Assembly (NCBI GenBank): GCA_944321205.1
Contig: CALUKK010000151.1
Span: 1 to 40,674 of the forward strand
DNA from: an uncultured Alistipes sp.
GTDB taxonomy: Bacteria; Bacteroidota; Bacteroidia; Bacteroidales; Rikenellaceae
Direction of reading: 5' to 3'
DNA: 40,674 nucleotides
Shown: positions 10,101 through 16,937 of the stretch, in pieces
Layout of the letters: each line of letters opens with the position of its first letter
Numbering within the stretch: position 1 is the first letter of the stretch
Notes under the pieces: model-generated
What the model was told of the DNA's origin: nothing
Databases searched by the model: none
The model's input: only the letters and a program-made list of their open reading frames with translations
Position numbers and translations under genes: made by a program

Positions 10101-10432
10101 CCGTAACCGACAACAACCACATCCTCCAACAGCGTCCGATCCTCGGCCATCTCCACATCGATCCGGCTCCGGCCCCCGATCTTCACCTCCTGGTCCGAGA
10201 ACCCCATGCACACGTAGCGCAAGGTCGAGTTCCCGTCCTTTACATGAATTGTATACTTCCCGTCCGAACCCGTGGCCGTACCGTTGACCGTGCCCGATTC
10301 GATCACGGCAACCCCCGCAAGCGGCGAGCCACTCTCATCCGTGATCGTGCCTGTCACCACCTGCTGTGCAAACCCCGGACGGATCGTACACAAGAGCAGT
10401 AAAACAGCAATTTGTCTAATTGGATTTCTCAT
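7160..10432 (-). CDS. SusC/RagA-family TonB-dependent outer-membrane transporter
   Basis: A 1090-residue SusC-type transporter. A signal peptide ends near Ala22, followed by a carboxypeptidase-like regulatory beta domain (about 24-105), the SusC signature LLEDVVVVGYGTQKK (near 117-131), a plug domain with NVNPSDIASISILKDASSTA and RAANGVILITT, and a 22-strand barrel. The C-terminus shows LYASADNLLTITDYPGLDPE and ends in a phenylalanine strand (AFGAQITF). There is no N-terminal STN domain, so it is unlikely to signal through an anti-sigma factor, which agrees with control by the neighbouring hybrid sensor. It imports oligosaccharides across the outer membrane with TonB/ExbBD energy and pairs with the adjoining SusD. 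It is the first gene of the operon. Confidence 0.96.
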   Translation of the reverse strand: MRNPIRQIAVLLLLCTIRPGFAQQVVTGTITDESGSPLAGVAVIESGTVNGTATGSDGKYTIHVKDGNSTLRYVCMGFSDQEVKIGGRSRIDVEMAEDRTLLEDVVVVGYGTQKKINVTGSVTSINFEDKMSGRPIMSASASLAGLSAGLNVTQTTGQPGQESATLRIRGNNSITGSANSPLVLVDGVEWSMDNVNPSDIASISILKDASSTAIYGTRAANGVILITTRQGEAGKPRITYSYSGIVQRAYTNGLEFVSDYATHMRLINEGAENVGQAIIFPESTIQQWEAAKADPNGLNEYGMPNYMAYPNTNWFDEVFNTGYSQEHNLSVTGGKQGIKYYLSLGYLDNEGVMNRFNLDSGYRKFSARVNLEADVTKWFKIGTRINVLQQDYGLADIAQGFRYLATSPGIWPGTPNRWGHPASDRELQNANNIFQHMSGSDGYNMAWRGSGSFYAAVTPVSGLSLEATVNYSPRFSEKNTYTIENGKWDYVRNERVTTSTLTNAVNSNTYSRGYTQSAELLARYGKTLGDHTFGALFGYSAIESMSRGFGASRKGATDWSITDMGTYSELYGITSSPKAEWGLRSYFGRLNYSYRDKYIFEANLRADGSSKFGSNRRYGLFPSFSAGWIATKEDFLSSQAEWLTMLKLRLSWGKTGNNQGIGNYAWQALYDTNNAVLDSEMVTGLYISALSNANLQWESTATTDFGVEFGLFDNRFTGELDLYHKYTSDILYTPAIYLTMGQVSAVPANLGEVRNRGIELTLNWRSRIGKHFSYYVGGNFSYNQNRVTKFKGLHRTGWIENGDGTRSYRNNLNDVSESWGSSPGRLCEGHTLGEHYRYSLYRGSGRGYTGGDVDVQAGPVDGMIRTESDMKWVQAMMDSGYTFNGKSSVSPDQLWYGDLIYADLNGDGNYGDTNDQSFTGYSSTPKYNVGLNLGFSVYGFDFNMVWSGAFGFRLNWIASGYNVSTVNNGSGVGTMVAYDHYYYDPADPADSRTNQSGHYPRLTFGVNMDNTLRSDFYEYNGNYMKLKNLQIGYTLPERITRKFFVQKLRLYASADNLLTITDYPGLDPEIGTSIGYPLMRQIAFGAQITF

Positions 10433-10462
10433 ACGTGTTTAGTAGTTATTAGGTCCGCATCA

Positions 10463-10470
10463 CAAATTTA
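10463..10470 (-). promoter_or_regulatory. -7 element of the susC operon promoter
   Basis: TAAATTTG on the minus strand fits the TAnnTTTG element and lies 31-38 bp upstream of the susC start. No TTG is found at the usual 19-21 bp; the nearest is 24 bp away. This fits a promoter that needs an activator. Confidence 0.6.
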
Positions 10471-10487
10471 AAGCGTATGCGCCTTTC

Positions 10488-10525
10488 GGAATGACAACTC
10501 CCTGCCGAGGAATAACAATCCCTTG
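10488..10525 (-). promoter_or_regulatory. Two direct repeats 21 bp apart, candidate regulator binding site for susC
   Basis: GGAATGACAACTCCCTG (10488-10504) and GGAATAACAATCCCTTG (10509-10525) are imperfect direct repeats with a register of exactly 21 bp, about two helical turns, just upstream of the susC -7 element. A third half-motif ATGACAA lies at 10551-10557, and its reverse complement TTGTCAT at 10583-10588 overlaps the divergent promoter. Direct repeats with this phasing are what AraC-type output domains of hybrid sensors are expected to bind. The binding is inferred. Confidence 0.5.
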
Positions 10526-10587
10526 TCTATTTGATTCCCCGGACGGCAAAATGACAATTCAATGGCAGATCGAATCGGTTTTTGTCA

Positions 10588-10595
10588 TAACTTTG
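10588..10595 (+). promoter_or_regulatory. -7 element candidate for the PL8 lyase gene
   Basis: TAACTTTG matches the Bacteroidetes -7 consensus and lies about 128 bp upstream of the chosen start at 10723. No clear -33 TTG is present. A weaker alternative, TATCTTTT at 10692-10699, lies closer to the gene. Confidence 0.4.
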
Positions 10596-10722
10596 TTAAC
10601 ACTCTTGGAAGTCCCGAGCCTTCTCCCGATCTCCGAAAGGTTGAACATGACCTCCCGTCCCCGGATCCTTCACCCATCCCGTCGCCTCAACTATCTTTTA
10701 TATATATATGAGCCTCAAAAAC

Positions 10723-12807
10723 ATGAAAAAAATTGCTCTCGCAGTCCCGGCACTGCTCCTGACTCTGTGCGTCTCCGCCGGCTTCGCGCCGAAAAGCCCG
10801 TCCGACAGGGAGATCATCGCTCAAATGAGAAAAACATTCATCGAGACCTCCTGTGTCAATTATGCCCCGTCCCGAGAGATTACGGACCGATTCATCCGAT
10901 ACTCCGACTGGGGCCGGGCCAACGACGTACTGCTCCTCCAGCTCTACATGTCTGTACACCTCCCCGACGAGGAGGTGTACAGACTGCTCGACCTGCTCGA
11001 ACCCAACGGCGCTTTCTCCGACATAGACTACGACGACCGTACCAGAGGCCGGTGGCAACCCACACTCCATCTCACACGTCTCTATGCCCTGATGAAACTC
11101 TATGCGGATCCCGATTCCCGATGGTACAGGAATGCCGACCTGCGCGCGAAATTCCACCAGGCCCTCGACCTGTGGTTCTCGCTCATGCCGCAAAGCGACA
11201 ACTGGTGGCACAACGAAATCGGTGTCCCGCGTAAAATGACGGCCATCCTGCTCATGTTCGCAGAGGACCTGACCGAAAAGGAGATCAACGGAGGACTCGC
11301 CCTGCTCGAAAAATCCCAGTTCGGGATGACCGGGCAGAACCGCGTATGGCTCGCCATCAACAACCTTATGAAAGGTCTGCTCGTGGCCGATCCGGATCTG
11401 ATCCGAAAGGCCCGGGATATTGTAGCCGAAGAGATCGCCATATCCCCCGGCGAGGAGGGCATTCAGAAGGACTGGGCCTTCCACCAGCATGGCCCTCAGA
11501 TTCAGTTCGGGAACTACGGCCTGACCTATGCCGAATCGGTATCCGCCCTCTTCCGCATGCTGGACGGTTCGCCCTTCGAGTTCTCCGACGAGCTCTACCG
11601 AACGGTCGATGCGCTTCTCCAGCAGGGAATCGCCTGGAGCGTATGGAAAGGGGTCATGGATCCGAGCTTCTGCGGAAGGCAGGTGTTCATCGATGCCGGA
11701 GAGGGAAAAGCATACTCCACGGCCGTCGCCGCCCTGAACCTGGCCGCACTCGGCAAACCCGACAGCGCCCGGCTGCACCAATTGGCTCTCCGCATTTTCT
11801 ACCCGCAGAATGAGCCCGAAAACTTAACAGGAGCCAAATACTTCCCCTCGTCGGATTGCGGAATCTATCGTACGCCGGACTGGTATGCTTCCATCAGAAT
11901 GCACTCTCGCAGGACTGTCGGATTCGAGTTCACAAACCGGGAGAACATGAATGCCTGGTTCTCGGCAAACGGCGCCCTGCTGTTCATGCAGGACGGAAGA
12001 GAGTATGACAATATCTTTGCCCGATGGGACTGGCGGAAGGTTCCCGGAGTCACGGCCTATGACGATGGGAAACCCCTGAAGACGGATGATGCTCCCGGAG
12101 CCAAGCAGAACCGATCCGGACACGTCGCAGGCGTGACGGCCGACGGCGTGATGTGTACGACGATGGAGGTGAACAGAGACAGCCTCCATGCGCTGAAGTC
12201 GGTCTGCTTTTTCAAGGATCTGGTCGTCGCTCTGGGTACGTCCATCCGGACGGAGAATCCCGAGGTCTTCGCCCTGACAACCGCGATCGACCAGACCCGG
12301 CTCCGCGGCAAGGTGGCCCATGCGCGGAATTGCGCCCACCACGACAACCGGGGATATGTCCTGCTCGACACCCCCGAATCCGAAGGTGTACAACTCGCAG
12401 ACCGACTGCTCGTCTCCACCAAGGTTCAGTCGGGAAAGTGGGATCTGATCGACCCCTTCTACAAGGACAAATGGGACTCCGGAAGAGTCTTCAAATGTTA
12501 CGTCGAGCATAACCCCGCCGCTCCGGACAATGCCTACGCCTACGCCTTCCTCCCGGGCCGAACCTGGAAAGAGACAAAGGAGTTCGCCGCCAATCCCTCC
12601 GTAAAGGTTCTCGCCAACAACGCCGACATCCAGGCCGTCGGGCACGGGGAATATCTCTGCATCATATTCCACAAGGCCGGATCCTTTACGGCTCCCGACG
12701 GCAGGAGCTTCACGGCCGAGGAGCCCTCGATCGTCATTGTCAAAGCGGGGAAAATCCTCGGAAAAACCGAGCTGGAGCCCCTCTCCCGCGACTGGGAGTC
12801 ATTATAG
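10723..12807 (+). CDS. PL8-family polysaccharide lyase (chondroitin AC/hyaluronate lyase type), secreted
   Basis: I chose the ATG at 10723 because it gives a standard signal peptide (MKKIALAVPALLLTLCVSAGFA); an in-frame ATG at 10708 would add five residues. The mature protein of about 672 residues has the two PL8 parts: an alpha-toroid (about 30-345) and a beta-sandwich half (about 360-690). Numbering from 10723, the PL8 catalytic residues are in place: Asn206 in TGQNRVW, His256 in HQHGPQ and Tyr265 in GNYG, with the same 50 and 9 residue spacings as Flavobacterium chondroitinase AC. Arg319 in CGRQV fits the essential Arg, and Glu407 and Asn410 in RENMNAW fit the Glu371/Asn374 pair. NWWHNEIGVPR and DWRKVPGVTAY are further PL8 landmarks. 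The enzyme cleaves uronate-containing chains by beta-elimination, probably in the periplasm. It is divergent from susC and shares its control region. Confidence 0.92.
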   Translation: MKKIALAVPALLLTLCVSAGFAPKSPSDREIIAQMRKTFIETSCVNYAPSREITDRFIRYSDWGRANDVLLLQLYMSVHLPDEEVYRLLDLLEPNGAFSDIDYDDRTRGRWQPTLHLTRLYALMKLYADPDSRWYRNADLRAKFHQALDLWFSLMPQSDNWWHNEIGVPRKMTAILLMFAEDLTEKEINGGLALLEKSQFGMTGQNRVWLAINNLMKGLLVADPDLIRKARDIVAEEIAISPGEEGIQKDWAFHQHGPQIQFGNYGLTYAESVSALFRMLDGSPFEFSDELYRTVDALLQQGIAWSVWKGVMDPSFCGRQVFIDAGEGKAYSTAVAALNLAALGKPDSARLHQLALRIFYPQNEPENLTGAKYFPSSDCGIYRTPDWYASIRMHSRRTVGFEFTNRENMNAWFSANGALLFMQDGREYDNIFARWDWRKVPGVTAYDDGKPLKTDDAPGAKQNRSGHVAGVTADGVMCTTMEVNRDSLHALKSVCFFKDLVVALGTSIRTENPEVFALTTAIDQTRLRGKVAHARNCAHHDNRGYVLLDTPESEGVQLADRLLVSTKVQSGKWDLIDPFYKDKWDSGRVFKCYVEHNPAAPDNAYAYAFLPGRTWKETKEFAANPSVKVLANNADIQAVGHGEYLCIIFHKAGSFTAPDGRSFTAEEPSIVIVKAGKILGKTELEPLSRDWESL

Positions 12808-12852
12808 ATCCCGGACCCGGGAGGGTGATCTTGCGGATGATCGAATCCGTAA

Positions 12853-12888
12853 AACGTGGAGCGGCCTTTGGAAAGGCCGCTCCACGTT
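12853..12888. terminator. Bidirectional hairpin between convergent genes
   Basis: A perfect 17-bp inverted repeat, arms 12853-12869 and 12872-12888, sits between the PL8 gene (+) and the adenosyltransferase gene (-). On the minus strand it is followed by TTTT; on the plus strand by a poor T-run. It probably ends both transcripts. Confidence 0.7.
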
Positions 12889-12969
12889 GTCTCCACCGCC
12901 GGGATGGATTGCCCCGCGATCGAACGGATTCGTCCGGCTACGAAGGCGGAAAGCACATGCCGGATCCGA

Positions 12970-13521
12970 TCAGGGGATCCACAGCGTCTCCTCAACGCCG
13001 AAGTGGACCGTCAGCATCCGACCCAGCACGTAGAAGTAGTCCGAAAGCCGGTTCAACCAAACCAGTGCCGTGGCGTCCGCGCCGTATTTCGCGTCGGCAC
13101 GCAGCGCCGCACGCTCCGCACGCCGGCACACCGTCCGGCAGACGTGGCTCCACGAAACGGCCGGATGACCCCCGGGAATGGTGAACTTGTCGATCGGCGG
13201 TAACGTCGCCTGCATGGCATCGATCCGCCCCTCGAGCCACGTGATCGTCTCCTCGGGCAGCGGCGAGAGTCTCTTGCGCCCCTCCTCATCGGCCGCCAGC
13301 AGCGCCTCGACCGTCATCAGCCGCGAAAGAATGCGGTTCAGATCATCGACCGTCCCCGCCAGCGCCGCATCGCCGCGCAGATGGTCGGTCAGCAGTGCCG
13401 TGAAGGCCGTCAGTTCATCCACCGTGCCGTAGGCCTCGACCCGTTCGTCGCTCTTCGGGACACGCTGGCCCCCAATAAGCGAGGTCTGGCCCCGGTCGCC
13501 CGTCTTCGTATATACTTTCAT
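12970..13521 (-). CDS. PduO-type ATP:cob(I)alamin adenosyltransferase
   Basis: A 183-residue cytoplasmic enzyme that transfers the adenosyl group of ATP to cob(I)alamin to make coenzyme B12. The family signatures are clear: MKVYTKTGDRGQTSLIGGQR at the start with the ATP-binding TGD(R)G loop, DERVEAYGTVDEL (25-37), CRTVCRRAER (128-137) and WLNRLSDYFYVLGR (155-168). I chose the ATG at 13521 because these motifs start at once; the 33 residues read upstream belong to another frame of the neighbour. The start overlaps the stop of the preceding gene (ATGA), so translation is coupled. The likely user of the cofactor in Bacteroidales is methylmalonyl-CoA mutase, which is not in this window. Confidence 0.95.
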   Translation of the reverse strand: MKVYTKTGDRGQTSLIGGQRVPKSDERVEAYGTVDELTAFTALLTDHLRGDAALAGTVDDLNRILSRLMTVEALLAADEEGRKRLSPLPEETITWLEGRIDAMQATLPPIDKFTIPGGHPAVSWSHVCRTVCRRAERAALRADAKYGADATALVWLNRLSDYFYVLGRMLTVHFGVEETLWIP

Positions 13522-14030
13522 AGTCGGAAGTGTTGTTTCGGTAAATAGTTGTTGAATACCAGCAGGTAGCCCCGATTGTCGACCGTCGTCGAGCCATGGC
13601 CCGCCACGATCTGGGCGCACAACGTCTGGCGCTCGCGTCCGTCATAGGGCGAGAGCAGCGCAACGGTATGGCCCCCTTCTCGCGCCTGACGCACCAGCGT
13701 CAGCGTCTCGGTCCGCGGCAGGTCGCGCGTGACAATGCACAGATCCGCATCCGCACGATTCATGCCGAAGGTCGCATAGCCGCAATGAATCGCCAGATTC
13801 TGCAACTGAACGGCCCGGCGGTGCGGAACTCCCGCCGCAAGCAGCGTTTCGTAGAGACTCCGGTCGCCCGGAAGCAGTTCGCTGCGCATGAAGACCTCGC
13901 GAACGATGTCGTAGACAAAGGGCGAATGGACCCCATGTCCCCGAAAATAACGCGCCCGCGAGAGGCGGTTGCGAAGTTCGGCCATCCGCCGCGGCAGATG
14001 CAAGGACAAACGGTGTCCGGTAAGTTTCAT
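13518..14030 (-). CDS. Conserved protein with GHGVHSPF motif, unknown function
   Basis: A 170-residue protein, Arg-rich at the N-terminus, with RGHGVHSPFVYDIVREVF at residues 30-47. This HSPF segment is familiar from uncharacterised Bacteroidetes proteins, some of them annotated as methyltransferase-like, but no complete SAM-binding GxGxG motif is visible here. A Rossmann-like strand pattern (ADLCIVTRDLPRTETLTLV and HTVALLSPYDGRER) can be seen in the middle. It is the middle gene of a three-gene operon, 4 bp after the flavoprotein gene and overlapping the adenosyltransferase gene by 4 bases. Its function is not known; a degenerate methyltransferase is one possibility. Confidence 0.8.
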   Translation of the reverse strand: MKLTGHRLSLHLPRRMAELRNRLSRARYFRGHGVHSPFVYDIVREVFMRSELLPGDRSLYETLLAAGVPHRRAVQLQNLAIHCGYATFGMNRADADLCIVTRDLPRTETLTLVRQAREGGHTVALLSPYDGRERQTLCAQIVAGHGSTTVDNRGYLLVFNNYLPKQHFRL

Positions 14031-14034
14031 GCCG

Positions 14035-15309
14035 TTACTGTTTTTTGAGTTGTCCGGCCAGCCGGCCCGTCGAGAAGGCGATCTGGAGGTTGTAGCCGCC
14101 CGTATTGGCGTCCAGATCCAGCACCTCGCCCGCCAGGTAGAGACCCGGAACCTTCAGCGACTCCATCGTCTGCGGGTTGACCTCGTCGCAGCGAACCCCG
14201 CCGGCCGTCGTCACGGCATATTCGAACGGTGCGTAGTCCGAGATCGGGAAGGTCAGACCCTTCAACGTGCGGATCAGCCGCGTCACCTGTTCCTCCGTAA
14301 TCTTCGAGACGTAATCCTTCGTGTGGATATCGATTTCGTGCGCCAGCGGCTGAACCAGCGGCTGCGGAACCAGCTTGCGAAGCAGCTCCCCGAAGAACTC
14401 CGTCGGAGCCATCTCGGCCCGTTCACGGGCAATACGGTCGCGAAGCTGCTCTTCGGTGAGGGCCGGCTTGAGGTCGACCACGAGTTTCACCCGGTGGCCG
14501 TCGATCAGCGCGTCGACCGCATCGCGGCTCATACGAAGCGCAACGGCTCCCTCGATCCCCCGCTCCGAGAAGCCCAGTTCACCGAACTCCTCCCGTACCG
14601 GTTCGTTGTCGACATAAAGAGTGGCGCGCACGTTGCGCAGCAGCAGCTTGTGAAGGTAGCGGACCTGCGGGTGCGAGGTCACCAGAGGCGTGAGCGACGG
14701 CCGGAGCGGTTCGATCGTGTGGCCCAGGTCGGCGGCAAAGGCGTAGCCGTCACCCGTCGACCCCGTGGCCGGATACGAGACGCCTCCCGTGGCCAGGATC
14801 ACCCGCGGAGCCTCCTCCTTGCGTTCGAAGCCCCGCTTGTTGATGTATTTCACCCCGAAGACCCGGCCCGAAAGGGTCAGGATCCCCGTCACACGCGTAT
14901 CGTAGAGGATCTTTACGCCGTTCTCCACGCAGTAGTCCAGCAGGGCGTTGGCAATATCCCACGCCTTGCCGCTCTTCGGAAAGACCCGCTCGCCGCGTTC
15001 GATCTCCAGTTTGACGCCCTGGCGCTCGAAAAAACGGATCGTCGCCCGGTTGTTGAAGGACGCAAACGCCGGAGCAAAAAAATCCGCGTTGGTCCGCACC
15101 TGCGAGGCAAACTCCCCGGCCGGACGAGCATTGGTCACGTTGCAGCGTCCCTTGCCCGTGATGCGGACCTTGCGCCCCGACTTCTCCATCTTCTCCAGCA
15201 GCAGAACCCGGTGGCCGTTCTGCGCCGCCGTGCCCGCGGCCATCATGCCCGCGGCGCCCGCCCCGATGACGATCACATCGTACGACTGTTTTTCTTCATT
15301 CTGTTCCAT
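14035..15309 (-). CDS. HI0933-like (BaiN-type) FAD-dependent oxidoreductase
   Basis: A 424-residue flavoprotein of the HI0933/BaiN/aminoacetone oxidase-like family. The N-terminal Rossmann motif is VIGAGAAG (14-21) with an acidic end to the second strand (LLLEK, 36-40). The family signature GRKVRITGKGRCNVTN follows at 45-60, and the C-terminus has the second FAD block PGLYLAGEVLDLDANTGGYN. The true start is the ATG at 15309, 11 residues before the first beta strand; the longer upstream reading would run into the nusB promoter. It is the first gene of the operon. The physiological substrate of this widespread family is unsettled; reduction of bile-acid intermediates has been reported for BaiN, but that cannot be assumed here. 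Confidence 0.9.
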   Translation of the reverse strand: MEQNEEKQSYDVIVIGAGAAGMMAAGTAAQNGHRVLLLEKMEKSGRKVRITGKGRCNVTNARPAGEFASQVRTNADFFAPAFASFNNRATIRFFERQGVKLEIERGERVFPKSGKAWDIANALLDYCVENGVKILYDTRVTGILTLSGRVFGVKYINKRGFERKEEAPRVILATGGVSYPATGSTGDGYAFAADLGHTIEPLRPSLTPLVTSHPQVRYLHKLLLRNVRATLYVDNEPVREEFGELGFSERGIEGAVALRMSRDAVDALIDGHRVKLVVDLKPALTEEQLRDRIARERAEMAPTEFFGELLRKLVPQPLVQPLAHEIDIHTKDYVSKITEEQVTRLIRTLKGLTFPISDYAPFEYAVTTAGGVRCDEVNPQTMESLKVPGLYLAGEVLDLDANTGGYNLQIAFSTGRLAGQLKKQ

Positions 15310-15315
15310 ACGGTG

Positions 15316-15323
15316 CAAAAGTA
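15316..15323 (-). promoter_or_regulatory. -7 element of the flavoprotein operon
   Basis: TACTTTTG on the minus strand matches TAnnTTTG and ends 7 bp before the ATG at 15309, so the leader would be very short. No -33 TTG is found at normal distance. Confidence 0.45.
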
Positions 15324-15365
15324 GGAATTTAATGCGAAATTTTTTATTTTTTGCACCCTTTTCAC

Positions 15366-15373
15366 TACCTTTG
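15366..15373 (+). promoter_or_regulatory. -7 element of the nusB operon
   Basis: TACCTTTG lies 24 bp upstream of the nusB start. The AT-rich stretch at 15336-15352 covers the place of the -33 element, but no TTG is correctly spaced. Confidence 0.6.
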
Positions 15374-15397
15374 CGCCCGAAAAACATCGTTCTAGAT

Positions 15398-16333
15398 ATG
15401 TTGAGCAGAAGATTACTCCGCATCAAGGTCATCAAGGCCCTCTTCGCACACCTCAAGTCGGGCGCCGACAACATGAAGGAATCGGAAAAAACGCTGATGG
15501 CCTCCGTGGACAAGGCCTACGATCTCTATTTCCAGATCCTGATCCTCCCCGTAGAGATCGCCCGGTACGCCCAGCAGCGGATCGATATCGCCAAACAGAA
15601 AAAACTGCCCTCCTTCGAGGACCTCAATCCCAATACCAAATTCGTCGACAACGCCGTCATCCGCATCATCGCAAACAGCGACGCCGTCAACGACCGGATC
15701 GCGGCCCGGAAACTCGGCTGGAGCCAATACCCCGAACTCATCCGGACGCTCTACACCCAACTCGTCGAGAGCAACGTCTACAAGGAGTACATGCAGCATG
15801 ACGAACGATCCTTCGAGGAGGACAAACACCTCGTCGAGGAGTTCTTCAAAAGCCTCCAGGAGTGCGACACCCTCGAAGAGACACTCGAAGAGATCTCCCT
15901 GCTCTGGAGCGACGACCTGCCCTACATCATCATGATGATCCTGAGAACTCTCTCCGGACTGCGCGCTTCCCACTCCGAAATCCGTGTCCCGGCAAAGTTC
16001 AAAAGCAGCGAGGATCCCGAATTCGTCAAAACCCTCTTCGAAAAGGCTCTCGTCAACTACAACGCCTATCAGGACTACATCGAAAAGTTCACCGCAAACT
16101 GGGACGTCGACCGGATCGTCTTCATGGACAACCTCATCATCGGCACGGCCATGGCCGAACTGACCTCCTTCCCCTCGATCCCCGTCAAGGTGACTCTCGA
16201 CGAGTGGATCGAGATCTCGAAATACTACTCCACGCCCGGCAGCAGCACCTTCATCAACGGCGTGCTCGACAAGATCGTCGCCTCGCTGACCCAGGAGGGC
16301 CGCATCAAAAAGAGCGGTCGCGGTTTGATCTGA
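15398..16333 (+). CDS. nusB: Transcription antitermination factor NusB, long Bacteroidetes form
   Basis: A 311-residue NusB. The N-terminus MLSRRLLRIKVIKALFAHLK is the typical RNA-binding helix of Bacteroidetes NusB. The C-terminal half carries the canonical NusB fold with VDRIVFMDNLIIGTAMAELT and the closing ISKYYSTPGSSTFINGVLDKI. The family in other phyla is about 140 residues; this phylum adds an N-terminal helical region, so the length is normal. NusB binds boxA RNA with S10/NusE to prevent early termination in rRNA operons. The ATG at 15398 follows a -7 element by 24 bp. The stop is 8 bp from the DUF1573 lipoprotein gene, which is a common neighbour. Confidence 0.95.
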   Translation: MLSRRLLRIKVIKALFAHLKSGADNMKESEKTLMASVDKAYDLYFQILILPVEIARYAQQRIDIAKQKKLPSFEDLNPNTKFVDNAVIRIIANSDAVNDRIAARKLGWSQYPELIRTLYTQLVESNVYKEYMQHDERSFEEDKHLVEEFFKSLQECDTLEETLEEISLLWSDDLPYIIMMILRTLSGLRASHSEIRVPAKFKSSEDPEFVKTLFEKALVNYNAYQDYIEKFTANWDVDRIVFMDNLIIGTAMAELTSFPSIPVKVTLDEWIEISKYYSTPGSSTFINGVLDKIVASLTQEGRIKKSGRGLI

Positions 16334-16341
16334 CGCTCCCC

Positions 16342-16848
16342 ATGAAACGGTTCCGATCGGTAATGAGACTCCTGGCCGCCGGGGTGATCCTCGGCGCAGC
16401 GGTCGCTTGCGGCGGCAACGCCCCCCGGACCTCCCAAAACGAAGACTCGACCCGGAAAACATCCTCCGGCAGCCCCGCGGCATCCCCCGAAAGCCCGGAT
16501 GCAAACGCCCCAAAAGGCCGGATCATCTCACTCTCGGACTCGATACTTGTCCACGGCGGAACGGATACGCTCCGTTTCGGACATCTCCGATCCGGAGAGA
16601 TCGCCGTCCTGCGCTTCCGGATCGAAAACTCTGCCGCAAAACCCGTCGTCCTCGTCTCTACGCAACGCAGCTGCGGTTGCATCTCTCTCGACCATGACAA
16701 TCAGCCCATTGCCCCCGGAAAAACCCAAACCATGGAGATGTCGTTCGACTCCCGCGGAGAATTCGGCTGGCAACTCAAACGCATGGATCTCCTTTTTGCC
16801 GGAAGCAAAAAACCACTCCGGATCTTCGTCGAAGCAGATATCGAATAA
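16342..16848 (+). CDS. DUF1573-domain lipoprotein
   Basis: A 168-residue lipoprotein: signal ending in AVAC (Cys23), a low-complexity Ser/Pro/Asn linker (24-58), then one DUF1573 beta-sandwich. The domain is marked by the segment with HLRSGEIAVLRFRIEN and by VSTQRSCGCISLDHDNQPIAPGK, with the typical SCGC pair. The domain resembles ASH/MSP-type sandwiches. The molecular role is unknown. The gene is 8 bp after nusB and is followed by yajC, an order seen in many Bacteroidetes. The start at 16342 was chosen because it directly opens the signal peptide. Confidence 0.88.
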   Translation: MKRFRSVMRLLAAGVILGAAVACGGNAPRTSQNEDSTRKTSSGSPAASPESPDANAPKGRIISLSDSILVHGGTDTLRFGHLRSGEIAVLRFRIENSAAKPVVLVSTQRSCGCISLDHDNQPIAPGKTQTMEMSFDSRGEFGWQLKRMDLLFAGSKKPLRIFVEADIE

Positions 16849-16852
16849 ATCC

Positions 16853-16882
16853 TTGCTTTTTCGACAATATTTTCTATCTTTG
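16853..16882 (+). promoter_or_regulatory. Promoter of yajC
   Basis: TTG (16853-16855), a 19-bp spacer and TATCTTTG (16875-16882) form a full Bacteroidetes promoter 55 bp upstream of yajC, so yajC can be transcribed apart from nusB. Confidence 0.75.
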
Positions 16883-16937
16883 TCGCGTTAAGTTTTCCAA
16901 ACATCCGAAATTTTCACTTAAAAACCGAATAACCGTT

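Noticed and set aside
8840-10402. 520-codon plus-strand frame opposite susC
   Set aside because: It is the complement of a certain SusC gene, with low-complexity Arg-rich translation.
13522-13620. Upstream extension of the adenosyltransferase by 33 codons
   Set aside because: The family starts at MKVYTKTGDRG, and the upstream stretch is another frame of the preceding gene.
15310-15513. Upstream extension of the flavoprotein by 68 codons
   Set aside because: It would overlap the nusB start and the divergent promoter region. The FAD motif fits the start at 15309.
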